Of a stretch of 64,000 bases of DNA, positions 34,232-42,980 are shown in pieces (the first letter of the stretch is position 1; each line of letters begins with the position of its first letter). The DNA comes from Streptomyces sp. NL15-2K (GTDB lineage: Bacteria > Actinomycetota > Actinomycetes > Streptomycetales > Streptomycetaceae). The notes beneath the pieces were generated by a model that worked only from the letters and a program-made list of their open reading frames with translations, ran no database searches and was not told where the DNA came from. The stretch is taken from assembly GCF_030551255.1 (NCBI RefSeq), contig NZ_CP130630.1, forward strand, positions 6,987,501 to 7,051,500, in the 5' to 3' direction. The position numbers were made by a program, and so were the translations under genes.

Positions 34232-34619
34232 CCGATAGTTCGAACCAGACCGTCTTTCCGATTCCAGGGGGCCGGGGTTCCGAGCCCCAGGTGTCCGCGA
34301 GGGCGGTCACCAGGGTGAGGCCCCTGCCGGACTCGTCGTCCAGTGAGGCTTCCCGGGGCGTCGGCAGGGTGTCGTTCGCGTCCGCCACCGACACACGGAG
34401 ACGGTCGGACTCCAGGATGCAGCGGGTCCAGATCTCGCGGCCGAGGGAGACCTTCGCGTGGCGGTACGCGTTGGTCATCAACTCGCTGAGCAGGAGTACG
34501 GCCGTCTCCGTCACCTCGTCCGGGAGCTTCCAGGCGACGGCCTGGTCGCGGAGGAGGGCTCGGGCCCGCCCCACGCTGCGGGCGTGGCGGGGCAGCCGCC
34601 ACTCGACTTCCTCGAGCAT
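34131..34619 (-). CDS. HATPase_c anti-sigma-like regulator (abaA-like)
   Basis: 162 residues. Stand-alone GHKL ATPase: N-terminal WRLPRHARSVGRARALLRDQ, N-box AVLLLSELMTNAYRHAK, RVSVADANDTLP and ESGRGLTLVTALADTWG, then KTVWFEL where relatives normally end. Here the frame runs about 33 residues further (SAKPASAPSPTASARAGS...) into the antisense of the response regulator, so its native stop has been lost. It is divergent from the XRE-DUF397 pair at 34757, forming a second whiJ-type cluster. Confidence 0.87.
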   Translation of the reverse strand: MLEEVEWRLPRHARSVGRARALLRDQAVAWKLPDEVTETAVLLLSELMTNAYRHAKVSLGREIWTRCILESDRLRVSVADANDTLPTPREASLDDESGRGLTLVTALADTWGSEPRPPGIGKTVWFELSAKPASAPSPTASARAGSTAGVSAEPPRHGTRPS

Positions 34620-34756
34620 GCGCGCGTCGTTCCTTGCGTGTGGTTCTCCGTCAGTTGCCGTGATCAGGCTGGTGGTTGGCGCGTAACCTCGGGGAGTAGC
34701 GGAACGGGTACTCGGCGTGCTTGTACACGGCGTGGTGGCGGGAGGCGGTGGGCGCG

Positions 34757-35575
34757 GTGACTTCCGGGGCGTCTCAGCAGGCTCAGCAGAACTGGCGGTA
34801 CTGCGGTGGGCAGATCAAGCTGTGGCGGGAGGAAGCCGGGGTCGCGCGGCAGGCGCTGGCCGACGAGGCCGGGTACGACTACGAGTACGTCAAGTCGATG
34901 GAGTGCGGGCGGCGCAGACCGACGCTGCGGTTGTTGCAGGTAGCTGATCAACTCTGCGGGGCACGGGGGAAGTTGGTGGCCGGGCATGAGTTCCTGAAGC
35001 CTGAGCCGTTTCCCGCGCGGTCGCAGGAGTACATGGGGATCGAGGCCGAGGCGATCGTTGTGCATCACTATGCGCTTGGGCTGATTCCCGGCCTCTTGCA
35101 GACGGGGGAGTACGCACGAGCACTGATCAGCGAGAGCTGCCCGCCAATGGACGACGAGACGGTGGAGGAACGGGTTCGAGCACGGTTGGCGAGGCAGGAA
35201 GCACTGATGCGCCGCACGAAGACGGTGTACGGCTTCGTCATCCACGAGGCCGCGTTGCGTGCGGAAGTGGGCGGGCGGGAGGTCATGCGGCAGCAGCTAC
35301 GTCATCTGCTGGCCGTCGGTGCGCTTCGTAATGTGTCCATCCAGGTGCTGCCGTTCGCATCGGCTCCCCCTGTTGCGCTTGGCGGTCCCTTGATCCTCGT
35401 AGAGACCAAGGAGCATGAGCACTACGCCTATGTTGAGGGGCAGGAGACGGGAGCGCTGTACGCCGATGCCGACAAGCTCAACGCCCTGACGCAACGCCAT
35501 GGCATGATCCGCATGCAGGCGCTTAACGTCGAAGAGTCTGCTCGATTCATCGGGAAGGTGGCGGAGGAGCTATGA
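34757..35575 (+). CDS. XRE-family regulator with DUF5753 (whiJ-like)
   Basis: 272 residues. HTH near 12-75 (QIKLWREEAGVARQALADEA, YVKSMECGRRRPTLRLLQVA), then DUF5753 with HHYALGLIPGLLQTGEYARA and RQQLRHLLAVGALRNVSIQV. GTG 34757 is preferred because GGAGG lies eleven bases upstream; an ATG at 34721 would add 12 residues. It ends in a 4-base overlap with the DUF397 gene and is divergent from the abaA-like ATPase. It is only distantly similar to the regulator at 16531. Confidence 0.9.
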   Translation: MTSGASQQAQQNWRYCGGQIKLWREEAGVARQALADEAGYDYEYVKSMECGRRRPTLRLLQVADQLCGARGKLVAGHEFLKPEPFPARSQEYMGIEAEAIVVHHYALGLIPGLLQTGEYARALISESCPPMDDETVEERVRARLARQEALMRRTKTVYGFVIHEAALRAEVGGREVMRQQLRHLLAVGALRNVSIQVLPFASAPPVALGGPLILVETKEHEHYAYVEGQETGALYADADKLNALTQRHGMIRMQALNVEESARFIGKVAEEL

Positions 35576-35820
35576 GCGCTGAGCTGTCGTGGTTCAAGTC
35601 CAGCTACAGCGATGATCAGGGTGGCGATTGCCTCGAAGTCGCCTACATCTGGCGCAAGTCCAGCCACAGCGACTCCCAAGGCGGCGCCTGCCTCGAAGTC
35701 GCCCTTTGTCCGCACACCATCCACCTCCGCGACTCGAAGCTCGGCGCTCGAAGTCCCCGCTTCGATGTCCCCGCCGACGCCTGGGCCGTCTTCGTCGCGT
35801 ACGTCTCCCGCGAGGCCTGA
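35572..35820 (+). CDS. DUF397 protein with doubled motif
   Basis: 82 residues. Tandem motifs are WFKSSYSDDQGGDCLEVA and WRKSSHSDSQGGACLEVA, followed by IHLRDSKL and a C-terminal PADAWAVFVAYV. It is coupled to the XRE regulator by ATGA overlap. The reverse strand of most of this gene (35643-35820) is also the 3' part of the MFS frame that comes from the right. Confidence 0.9.
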   Translation: MSAELSWFKSSYSDDQGGDCLEVAYIWRKSSHSDSQGGACLEVALCPHTIHLRDSKLGARSPRFDVPADAWAVFVAYVSREA

Positions 35821-37082
35821 GCCCCGGGCTTCGGGAGTCGAGACCCGAGCTCCTTTTCCAAGGAATGGGCGGGCATCCACCCACCGCTCGGCGGTGGGCA
35901 GGCCCGTGGCGTGCGGTCGTCCGGAGTATCGCGGGGTATGCGCCTGTAGGCCGCCCAGACGGCCAGCGCGCAGGCCGCGAATCCGGCCCCGAGGAGACTG
36001 GAGCCAGTCCAGCCGTGGGCGGTGAAGGTGGCGGTGGTTGCGGCTGCGCCGAGGGCGGAGCCGAGTGAGTAGAAGACCATGTAGCTGCCGATGACGCTGC
36101 TGATGTGATCCGGATGTGCGGCGGTGAGCAGGTGCTGGTTGCTCACATGGACGGCCTGGACCGCGAAGTCGAGAACGACGATTCCGACGATGAGGAGCCA
36201 CAGTGACCACGGCAGCTGCGCGATCGCTGCCCACGAGAGGATGAGCAGGGCGAGCGCGAGACCGGTGACCGGGGCCGCCCGTCCGGCATCCGCCCACCGT
36301 CCCGCGCGTGCCGCGCCGAGTGCGCCGGCGAGTCCGGCGATGCCGAACAGTCCGATCTGGCTCTCGCTCAGCTGCCACGGCGTGTCCGCCAGCGGTAGGG
36401 ACAGTCCGCTCCACAGGGTTCCGAACGATGCGAACAAGAAGAACGCGATGAGCCCGCGCGTCAGGAAGACGCGCTGCCCGAACAGTCCGCCGAGTGAGCC
36501 GACGACCTGCCTGTACCCCGCAGGTGGGTTGAGGCGCTCCTCTGACGGCAGTACGACGCAGACGAGGGCTGCGAGTCCGAGTGACAGCACCGCTAGCACG
36601 GCATAGACGCTCCGCCAGCCCCACACCTCGGCGAGCGTGCCGGTGACGATCCGCGCGCCCAGAATGCCGACCACAACGCCCGAGGTCACGACACCGATGT
36701 TCCGTCCGCGTTCGGCAGGCAGCGAGACCGACGCGGCGTAGGCCACCGCGGTCTGCACCACGACAGCGAACACCCCAGCCATCGCGAGCCCCACGAGCGC
36801 CACCCATGCGGCTGACGCCGAGGCCGTCAGGATCATGCCCACTGCGGTGATCGCCAGGTGCACGGTGATGAGTCGGCGCCTGTCGACCACGTCGCCGAGC
36901 GGCACCAGCAGCAGTAGCCCTGCCAGATAGCCGAACTGGCCGGTCGCGACGATCCACCCCGCGAGTTCTGCCGACACACCGAGATCGCGTCCCATCGGCT
37001 CCAGAACCGGCTGCGCGGCATAGATGCTCGCCACAGCGACACCACACACCACCGCGAGCAATAACCGCCGCCACACGTCCAT
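35643..37082 (-). CDS. MFS transporter (DHA1/AraJ-like) with run-on C-terminus
   Basis: 479 residues, about twelve helices in the first 395: GLLLLVPLGDVVDRRRLITV is the MFS loop 2-3 motif, with LPAERGRNIGVVTSGVVVGI and a QHLLTAAHPDHISSVIGSYM segment. This matches actinobacterial exporters of the AraJ/NepI kind. After RIPRDTPDDRTP the frame continues about 75 polar residues, the last 178 bases being antisense to the DUF397 gene, so the native end was probably lost at the junction. Codon 7 is TTA, so translation should need bldA. It is divergent from an HxlR regulator, its likely repressor. Confidence 0.86.
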   Translation of the reverse strand: MDVWRRLLLAVVCGVAVASIYAAQPVLEPMGRDLGVSAELAGWIVATGQFGYLAGLLLLVPLGDVVDRRRLITVHLAITAVGMILTASASAAWVALVGLAMAGVFAVVVQTAVAYAASVSLPAERGRNIGVVTSGVVVGILGARIVTGTLAEVWGWRSVYAVLAVLSLGLAALVCVVLPSEERLNPPAGYRQVVGSLGGLFGQRVFLTRGLIAFFLFASFGTLWSGLSLPLADTPWQLSESQIGLFGIAGLAGALGAARAGRWADAGRAAPVTGLALALLILSWAAIAQLPWSLWLLIVGIVVLDFAVQAVHVSNQHLLTAAHPDHISSVIGSYMVFYSLGSALGAAATTATFTAHGWTGSSLLGAGFAACALAVWAAYRRIPRDTPDDRTPRACPPPSGGWMPAHSLEKELGSRLPKPGAQASRETYATKTAQASAGTSKRGLRAPSFESRRWMVCGQRATSRQAPPWESLWLDLRQM

Positions 37083-37168
37083 TGCACTCCATCTCAATCG
37101 GTAGCGGATTGCAACCAATTTGACCGTACGGCATGATGGTTTCAATCAGCAACTCATTGGGAGGTGTC
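37083..37168. promoter_or_regulatory. Divergent promoter/operator, MFS and HxlR genes
   Basis: The 86-bp divergent spacer is unusually A/T-rich. It has an imperfect inverted pair GATTGCAACC (about 37110) and GGTTTCAATC (about 37137), and TTGACC / TTGAAA boxes pointing outward with about 17-base spacing to weak -10 boxes. An HxlR dimer site is expected in such spacers. GGGAGG precedes the hxlR ATG at 37169. Confidence 0.5.
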
Positions 37169-37624
37169 ATGTCGCGCGCCACCACGCGCACTCCGAACCT
37201 CGACTGGACCGACCCCGACTGCCCTGTCGCCCGCACGCTCGACATCGTGGGCGACAGGTGGAGCCTTCTCGTCATCCGCGACGCAATGGACGGGGCACGG
37301 TCGTTCACCGAGTTCCAGCGGCGGACCGGCATCGCCCGCAACATCCTCACCGACCGCCTCCGCAAGCTCACCGCTCACGGGCTCCTCGCTCAGCGCACCG
37401 CACCATCGGGCCGCCGCCAGGAATACGTGCTCACCAACGCCGGCCGCGCCCTCTTCCCCGTCATCGTCACCCTGCGACAGTGGGGAGAACGGCACGCCTT
37501 CGCCCCCGGCGAGACTCACTCCACCCTTGTCGACCAGCACGGCACCCCTGTGCCGGAAATCGTGCCGACCAGCGCCGACGGCACCCTCCTCGACACCGAC
37601 ACCACCCAGGTGCAGAAGAGGTGA
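37169..37624 (+). CDS. HxlR-family transcriptional regulator
   Basis: 151 residues. The start DCPVARTLDIVGDRWSLLVI is the family hallmark, followed by FTEFQRRTGIARNILTDRLR (recognition helix) and the wing GLLAQRTAPSGRRQEYVLT. HxlR proteins sense aldehydes, quinones or metabolites and control a neighbouring gene, here the divergent MFS exporter. ATG 37169 has a strong GGAGGT. The stop codon TGA (37622-37624) is supplied by the palindromic repeat element, so the original C-terminus may differ. Confidence 0.93.
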   Translation: MSRATTRTPNLDWTDPDCPVARTLDIVGDRWSLLVIRDAMDGARSFTEFQRRTGIARNILTDRLRKLTAHGLLAQRTAPSGRRQEYVLTNAGRALFPVIVTLRQWGERHAFAPGETHSTLVDQHGTPVPEIVPTSADGTLLDTDTTQVQKR

Positions 37625-37702
37625 TTGGCAGATCTGTTCCACCGGCACGGCCACCTCACCTGGGGTTTTCCTTCGCAGGGGTGGAACAGATCTGCCAATC
37701 AC
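37621..37702. repeat. Palindromic repeat element, copy 2
   Basis: 82 bp with perfect 23-bp arms (37621-37643 and 37680-37702) and a 36-base centre, near-identical to copy 1 at 15900; a few centre bases differ. It sits exactly between the end of the HxlR coding sequence and the headless HTH/zinc-ribbon paralogue. The right flank again reads ACTCCCGATC..GGTCG. Confidence 0.85.
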
Positions 37703-38432
37703 TCCCGATCTTGGTCGCAACGAACTCGGCCGGGCGGGTCATCTGCGCCGCGTGCGCCGCCGTGTCCCGCCGGGTGAGGGCGACACCGGCACGCGGTGGG
37801 TCTTCCACACCTACTGGTCGCGTACCCCACGTGACGACGAGTGGTGGGCCCGTTTCCTGGACGGTGACGTGACGCCCACGTCCGAGGCGGTCACCGCAGC
37901 GGACCCCGCATCCGCGCCCGAGGGCGCCTCCGTCGCCGTACCGTCACACACCACGCCACCGCAGTCCGACGCGGAACCGGTCCTCACCCCCTCCGCCGCT
38001 TACCTCGCCCTCGCCCAACTCGGCCTTCAGGACCCGCGCCTGGCGCTGTCCTCCGCCGACTGCACGGTCCTCGAACCACTGGCCGCCGACTGGCTGGCGC
38101 GTGGGGTGACGCCCGACCACCTGCCACAGGTTCTCGCCGCCGGGCTTCCGGATCACGTGCACTCGCCTCGCGCGTTCGTCCGGCGTCGGCTCATCGACAA
38201 GATGCCGCCTGCCCTGCCCGCCGCAGTACCGGGCCGAGGACCCCGCGTCCTGATGGAGTGCACCGAGTGCGGCGTACCCGGCCGCCCGGAGGCCCTGCCC
38301 GGAGGGCTCTGCCGGGCCTGCGGCGGCCGGGACAGGAGTGCAAACCGAGAGGCGGCGGGGATGCGGCCCCCTGCGGTGCGGGCTCACGCCGCAGAGGTGC
38401 GCGCCGCCATCCGTGCTCCGCAGCGCGCCTGA
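37703..38432 (+). pseudogene. 5'-truncated HTH/zinc-ribbon protein gene
   Basis: The frame from the palindrome's right end reads NELGRAGHLRRVRRRV, aligning with the middle of the 18261 protein (ALRELEAHGYLRRVRERI). A linker and helical region (LALAQLGLQDPRLALSSADC, ADWLARGVTPDHLPQVLAAG) and a C-terminal CxxC...CxxC ribbon (CTECGVPGRP, CRACGGRD) follow. About the first 100 codons, including the winged helix and start, are missing. No start codon with a ribosome binding site is seen after the element. Confidence 0.8.
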
Positions 38433-38566
38433 AGACTCGTAGAACGCCAAGGGCACCTCAGCGTGTCAGCCAATGTGGGAAACCCGGTCGGCCAAGGCGC
38501 GCCGTCCTCGACCAGCGATGTCCAGCACCACCTACTCGGCTTCTTCGCCGGTGAGGTTGCGGCCCT

Positions 38567-39676
38567 TCAGGCACGGCTTTGTAGGGCGAGCAGGGTGTTG
38601 TAGGCGGCTTGTACAAGGGTGTTGCCGGGCCCGGGTGCGGTGTTCGCCAGGGCCACCAGCGCAGTGTGGTGGTGGGGATTGAATCCGGCGAAGGCGGTGC
38701 AGCCGCGGGTGCCGCCCGAGTGGTGGTAGAGGTGTGTGCCGTCGCTGCGGGGGCGGATGTTCCAGATCAGCGCCAGGCTGTTGCCGCTCGGCAGGCGGAG
38801 CCTGGGGCGTAGGACTTCGCGCAGAGCGGTCCGCAATGCGCTCGGGACCTGGGCCGAGGCGGGGTCGAGGAGGGCCTCGGTGACGGTGAGCAGGTCGCGG
38901 GCGCTGGATCGTAGGGCTCCTGCGGCGGGCAGGCCGGGGATGCGAAACGGCGGTCTGGCTCGGCGGTGCCAGTAGCCGGTGGCCTGGGTACCGCCCGCGG
39001 GTGCCGTGGTGGCACAGCTGGTGTGTCGCAGGGCGAGAGGCTTGAGCACTCGGTCGTCGAGCAGGGCGGGGTAGGAGACGTTGCCGGCTGCGCCGGTGAG
39101 GGCGTGGCCGAGCAGGCCGACACCGAAGTTGGAGTAGCGCACGCGGGTACCGGGAGCGGTTCGCAAGCGGGTGCGGGCCAGTGCATGCAGCACATCGTCG
39201 GTGCTGAAGTCGGCGTACGGGTTGGCGAACAGCTGTGGAACGGCGGAGGTCAGCAGGCCGGGCGGGAGGCGGGGTAGTCCGGAGGTGTGCGTGGCCAGGT
39301 GGGTCAGGGCGATGGCGGTGCCGCCCGTTGGCAGTGCGGTACCGGCGGGCAGGTGGTGGGCAAGGGGATCGCCGAGGTCGAGTTCGCCGTGGGCCGCTTG
39401 CTCTGCCAGGAGCAGGGCGGTGAACGGCTTGGTGAGGGAGCCGACTTCGAAGCGGGTGTCGGCGTCGGCTCTCACGCCGCCGTGGTGTGCGGTACGGCCG
39501 CGCACGAACAGCGCGTGGCGCCCGTTGCGGTGCAGTCCGACCGCGATGGTGCCGGCAGTGGGCGCCGCAAGCAGCAGCGTGCGCATCGCCTGGCGCACTG
39601 TGGCGGGGGCGAGGAGACGTTCTGCGTCGTCGGAGAGGCTGCCGGTGCAGGGGGCGGTCGAGGGGAGGACGGTCAC
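38567..39676 (-). CDS. Serine beta-lactamase-like hydrolase (class C/EstB type)
   Basis: 369 residues. SxxK is SLTK at 80-83 (in FEVGSLTKPFTALLLAEQ), the Tyr-x-Asn element is YSNFG near 193, and a KTG equivalent is HSGGT near 331. There is no signal peptide or lipobox, so it is cytosolic, unlike PBP4-type carboxypeptidases. Cytosolic members hydrolyse esters or amides, and some modify peptide natural products. It lies 9 bp after a DUF6895 gene and is the last gene of the operon 41647-38567. The natural substrate is unknown. Confidence 0.87.
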   Translation of the reverse strand: MTVLPSTAPCTGSLSDDAERLLAPATVRQAMRTLLLAAPTAGTIAVGLHRNGRHALFVRGRTAHHGGVRADADTRFEVGSLTKPFTALLLAEQAAHGELDLGDPLAHHLPAGTALPTGGTAIALTHLATHTSGLPRLPPGLLTSAVPQLFANPYADFSTDDVLHALARTRLRTAPGTRVRYSNFGVGLLGHALTGAAGNVSYPALLDDRVLKPLALRHTSCATTAPAGGTQATGYWHRRARPPFRIPGLPAAGALRSSARDLLTVTEALLDPASAQVPSALRTALREVLRPRLRLPSGNSLALIWNIRPRSDGTHLYHHSGGTRGCTAFAGFNPHHHTALVALANTAPGPGNTLVQAAYNTLLALQSRA

Positions 39677-39685
39677 GAGTGGCTG

Positions 39686-40612
39686 TCAGGAGGCTTCGAG
39701 GGCGGGAGTGTCGAGGGCGCGGGTGAGCGCGACGGTGCCGGCGATGGCGGCCACGATGGTGGGGTGTTGGTGATCACGGAAGCGGGTGACGGGGTCGTCG
39801 TCGACGGGTTGGTCGTCGCGGGGCATCAGGCCGTCCGCGTGCTGGAGGTCCGCCAGGCGTTGCCAGTCGGTGATCTCGCCGTACGGCTCGGGCAGGCAGC
39901 TGCCGACGATCAGTAGTTCGCCGACCAGGTCCCACTGGCAACTCTCCACCCACACGTCGATCCATACAGGCAGCCAGCGGACCAGGTAGGCGACCACGTC
40001 GTCGGGCAGCCACTCCGGGTGAGAGCCCCAGTCGGTGAGGTGGAAGACGGTGTGGGTGACGGAGTAGCCGGTCATCCAGTCGATGTGCCACGGCTCCGGG
40101 TTGCCGCCGAGCCAGGTGGCCCGCGTCAGCGTCTCCCAGTCGGATGTCGACACGCCGTGATCGTGGCCGGTGATGCGCAGGGCGTTGGCGACGGCGAGCC
40201 TTCGGTTGGGCACGTGCTCCACGGCCTTGACCGTGCCCATCGCGGCGATGTGCGGAATGAGCCGCTCCACGCCGGGGTGGCGGTAGCCGACCCGGGCGAA
40301 GTGGGCGTACCCCTCCAGGGTGTCGGTGGCCAGAGGGTGGCGGAGCATTCGCTCGTAGAGGAGCGTGCCGTCCTTCAACTGGCTCCAGGAAAAGTCAAGC
40401 AGTTCGCGAGCCAGCGTGCACTCCGCGCTGCCTGCGGCACCGTCGCGCAGGATCAGTGAGGCGGCCAGCGCCGTCTCCTGCAGTGCCTTGTAGGTCTCTG
40501 TCTTCCCGGCGAGGCCATCTCCCTCGAGCGCGCCCATGGGGTGATGGGCATGCAGCCAGCTCAGGGCGCGGGAACGGATGTGATGTGCCGTGTGGGCCAG
40601 CGCGGTGCTCAT
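39686..40612 (-). CDS. DUF6895-like helical protein
   Basis: 308 residues, mostly helical, no membrane segment. Characteristic stretches are KALQETALAASLILRDGAA, YAHFARVGYRHPGVERLIPH and TVFHLTDWGSHPEWLPDDVV, the last with a His/Asp/Trp cluster that could be a metal or catalytic site (inference). It resembles Streptomyces proteins grouped as DUF6895, of unknown function. Its ATG overlaps the stop of the preceding gene by 4 bases and the serine hydrolase follows 9 bp later, so the three act together. Confidence 0.65.
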   Translation of the reverse strand: MSTALAHTAHHIRSRALSWLHAHHPMGALEGDGLAGKTETYKALQETALAASLILRDGAAGSAECTLARELLDFSWSQLKDGTLLYERMLRHPLATDTLEGYAHFARVGYRHPGVERLIPHIAAMGTVKAVEHVPNRRLAVANALRITGHDHGVSTSDWETLTRATWLGGNPEPWHIDWMTGYSVTHTVFHLTDWGSHPEWLPDDVVAYLVRWLPVWIDVWVESCQWDLVGELLIVGSCLPEPYGEITDWQRLADLQHADGLMPRDDQPVDDDPVTRFRDHQHPTIVAAIAGTVALTRALDTPALEAS

Positions 40613-41647
40613 ACGCTGTCCAGGCCGAGTAGACGGCGTGAGATCGCTGCGTCCAGCAGGCAGCGGTCACCGCCGCCGCGCAGCATGATGTCATCGGTCA
40701 GCAAGGCCGCATCCACGGGGAGTGGGACGCCGTCGGCGGTCAGCCAGGCCAGCCAGCGGGTGATCCGTGCCGCGGTGGCGAAGTCACGCCGCAGCAGCGC
40801 GCGGGTAGCGCCGCGTGCCAGCGCCAAGGCCCCCGAGCGTGCGGCATCGTGTACGGGGCTGTGCAGACCGGGTAGAGCCAGCGACGCCAGCCGCGCCATC
40901 CGCAGGGACCACGGCACCCAGCCTTCCCCACAGCTCCCGCCATCCGGGCCATCGACCGCTGGGCTGGTGAACGGCGGCGCGGTGCGCTGCCGTCGCACTG
41001 CGGCGGCTCCTGAGGGAGCGGGACCGCGGCATGGGGGGCGGCGGGATCGAGGCAGGCCAGCATGGTCGCCAGCCCCCAGTCGATCCAGGCCCTCACCCAT
41101 GGCGGTTCCGGCCCGTGCGGCGGCGCGGCGGGCGGCTGCTGTGCGGGGGGCAGCGCCGAGATGGCCATACGGACAGCCGCCGACTCCTCCGGCAGAACGG
41201 CTTGACCGGTCAGCGCATAGGGAGCCAGCGCATCGGCCCCCAACAGGCGCACCGCGCCCACCGCAACCACGAGGTCGGGCGCCACGACGGACCCGCCGGT
41301 GTCCGCCGCCACCGACTGCTCGCCGCGCGCTGTCGCTTCTCGAAGAAACGCGGCCACGACCGTGCTGCTCGCTGCGCCCAGCATGACCTCGTGAGCACCG
41401 CGTGCCAAGAGATCCGCGGAGGCGCAGTGGGCAGCACGTGACCGTTCGGTAAGCACCGGCCGCGGGGCTCCTTCGGCTCCTTCGGCTCCTTCGGTGAAAG
41501 GAGTGCGGCAAGGATGAGCAGAGCCGTGTTTCCCTCGGGGCTGGGCAGCGGAGCATCGCTCACCGGCTCCTCGGAGCCCATCACCAGCTCCTCCAACACA
41601 TCGGCCTCCAAGGTCAGACCGCCTTGCAGAAGTGTCTCGATTGCCAT
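40609..41647 (-). pseudogene. Operon leading gene broken by two frame changes
   Basis: Coding signal passes through three frames. Frame 1 from ATG 41647 (GAGGAG upstream) reads MAIETLLQGGLTLEADVLEE to about 41470. Frame 2 (GTG 41456) reads SADLLARGAHEVMLGAASST and WVRAWIDWGLATMLACLDPA to about 41010. Frame 3 reads GWVPWSLRMARLASLALPG and TRWLAWLTADGVPLPVDAAL to the stop at 40609, overlapping the next start. The first change is near a KEP-encoding 9-bp repeat (about 41465-41495). It is either a decayed gene, sequencing errors, or two overlapping short genes. Family not recognised. Confidence 0.55.
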
Positions 41648-41773
41648 CATCACTCCTCGAAGAGAAACGCCTTCAGTACACAGACGATGCTCCGTGGGCC
41701 TGCGCGAATCACCCCTGATGGTGGAAAATCACCCGAAAGAACCCACCCGGACGCTCACACCATCGCCATCCCC

Positions 41774-42841
41774 TCACGCCACCCGCGTAGCCCCCGCGAA
41801 CGGCATCTCGCTCAGCGGCGCCACCCGTACCGGCGCCGACGGCCTCGGGGCGTGGATCATCTGGCCGTTGCCGATGTAGATGCCGACGTGGCTGATGCCG
41901 GAGTAGAAGAACACCAGGTCGCCCGGACGTAGTTCGGAGTGGGAGACGCGGCGGCCGGCGTCGATCTGGGCGTAGGTCGTGCGGGGCAGGGAGATGCCCG
42001 CGGCGCGGTAGGCGGCCTGGATCAGGCCCGAGCAGTCGAAGGCGTCGGGGCCGGTCGCGCCCCAGACGTAGGGGCTGCCGAGCTTGGAGTAGGCGTAGGA
42101 AATCGCTGCTGCCGCACGGGAGTTGGGGGCTTGGGACGTGACCGATCCGAGGGCCGCCAGGCCGTCCCGTGCGGCCGTCGAGGACCGGGAGGCGCGGGGC
42201 GCGTCGCCGCCCGACCCGAGCCGCGCGCGCTCCTGAGCCGTCAGCCGGGACATCAGCTGCCGTGCCGCGCCCAGCTTGCCGTTGATCGTCTTCTTGTGCC
42301 GCTTCAGCTCCGCCTGACGCGATGTGAGCGAGGCCAGCTCGATGTGAGAGGCCCCGCGCAACCGCTCGATCTCCCGCAGCTGTTCGCGGACGCGCGCGAC
42401 GGACGAGGCCTGATGGCTGCCCGCTCGTTCGGCGAACTCGGCACCGTCCAGGTACCGGTCGGGGTCGGCGGAGAGCGCGAGTTGCAGCGCCGGGTCCAGA
42501 CCGCCGTCACGGTACTGGGCGGCGGCCATCGAACCCAGCGCGTCCCGCGCCGAGTTGAGCTTCTGCGTCCTGCGTGCCGCCTCGTCCTGCAGCGTGGCCA
42601 GCCGCTTCTCGGCCGCTTCCGCCTTCTCCTTCGCGCCGTTGTACTTCTCGGTGGCGACCTCCGCCTCCTGGTACAGCTTGTCCACCTTCGCCTTGACCTG
42701 CGCGGGCGTCAGCTGCGGTTCGGCATGTCCGGTCCCGTCGAAGCCCGTCGCGGTCGCCGCGCCCGCCAGGGCGATCGTCGCCGCTGTACGGGCCTTGTTC
42801 CCGCTGACCGAGCGTTGTCTGCGCTTGCGGTGCGCTGCCAC
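41774..42841 (-). CDS. NlpC/P60 peptidoglycan hydrolase (RipA-like)
   Basis: 355 residues. An N-terminal signal region, then coiled coil (about 45-210, VKAKVDKLYQEAEVATEKYN), a linker and a C-terminal NlpC/P60 domain: catalytic Cys in DAFDCSGLIQAAYRAAG near 260, His in ISHVGIYIGNG near 312 and the third residue in QMIHAP. Such enzymes cleave D-Glu-mDAP bonds during division and sporulation; the coiled coil keeps them inactive. GTG 42841 follows AAAGGA. A second enzyme of the same design lies at 43678. The gap 41648-41773 holds nothing recognisable. Confidence 0.93.
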   Translation of the reverse strand: MAAHRKRRQRSVSGNKARTAATIALAGAATATGFDGTGHAEPQLTPAQVKAKVDKLYQEAEVATEKYNGAKEKAEAAEKRLATLQDEAARRTQKLNSARDALGSMAAAQYRDGGLDPALQLALSADPDRYLDGAEFAERAGSHQASSVARVREQLREIERLRGASHIELASLTSRQAELKRHKKTINGKLGAARQLMSRLTAQERARLGSGGDAPRASRSSTAARDGLAALGSVTSQAPNSRAAAAISYAYSKLGSPYVWGATGPDAFDCSGLIQAAYRAAGISLPRTTYAQIDAGRRVSHSELRPGDLVFFYSGISHVGIYIGNGQMIHAPRPSAPVRVAPLSEMPFAGATRVA

Positions 42842-42937
42842 GTGGACTGCACGTCCTTTCGTACGACTCGTACGACCGCCTCGTCGGTACGGCCGCGGAG
42901 CGGAGCGGACGTACGGCCGCCCGGAGGCGGCTCACGC

Positions 42938-42980
42938 GTCCGGCGGCGGCCCGCACAGGGGAAGCGGACCGCCGCCGGAC
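42938..42980 (-). promoter_or_regulatory. Leader hairpin upstream of the NlpC/P60 gene
   Basis: A near-perfect 15-bp stem of GTCCGGCGGCGG type encloses a 13-base loop within the 460-bp gene-free spacer 42842-43301. It lies about 100 bases upstream of the GTG. It does not match the ydaO signature seen upstream of the other NlpC/P60 gene. No other gene is seen in the spacer. Confidence 0.35.
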
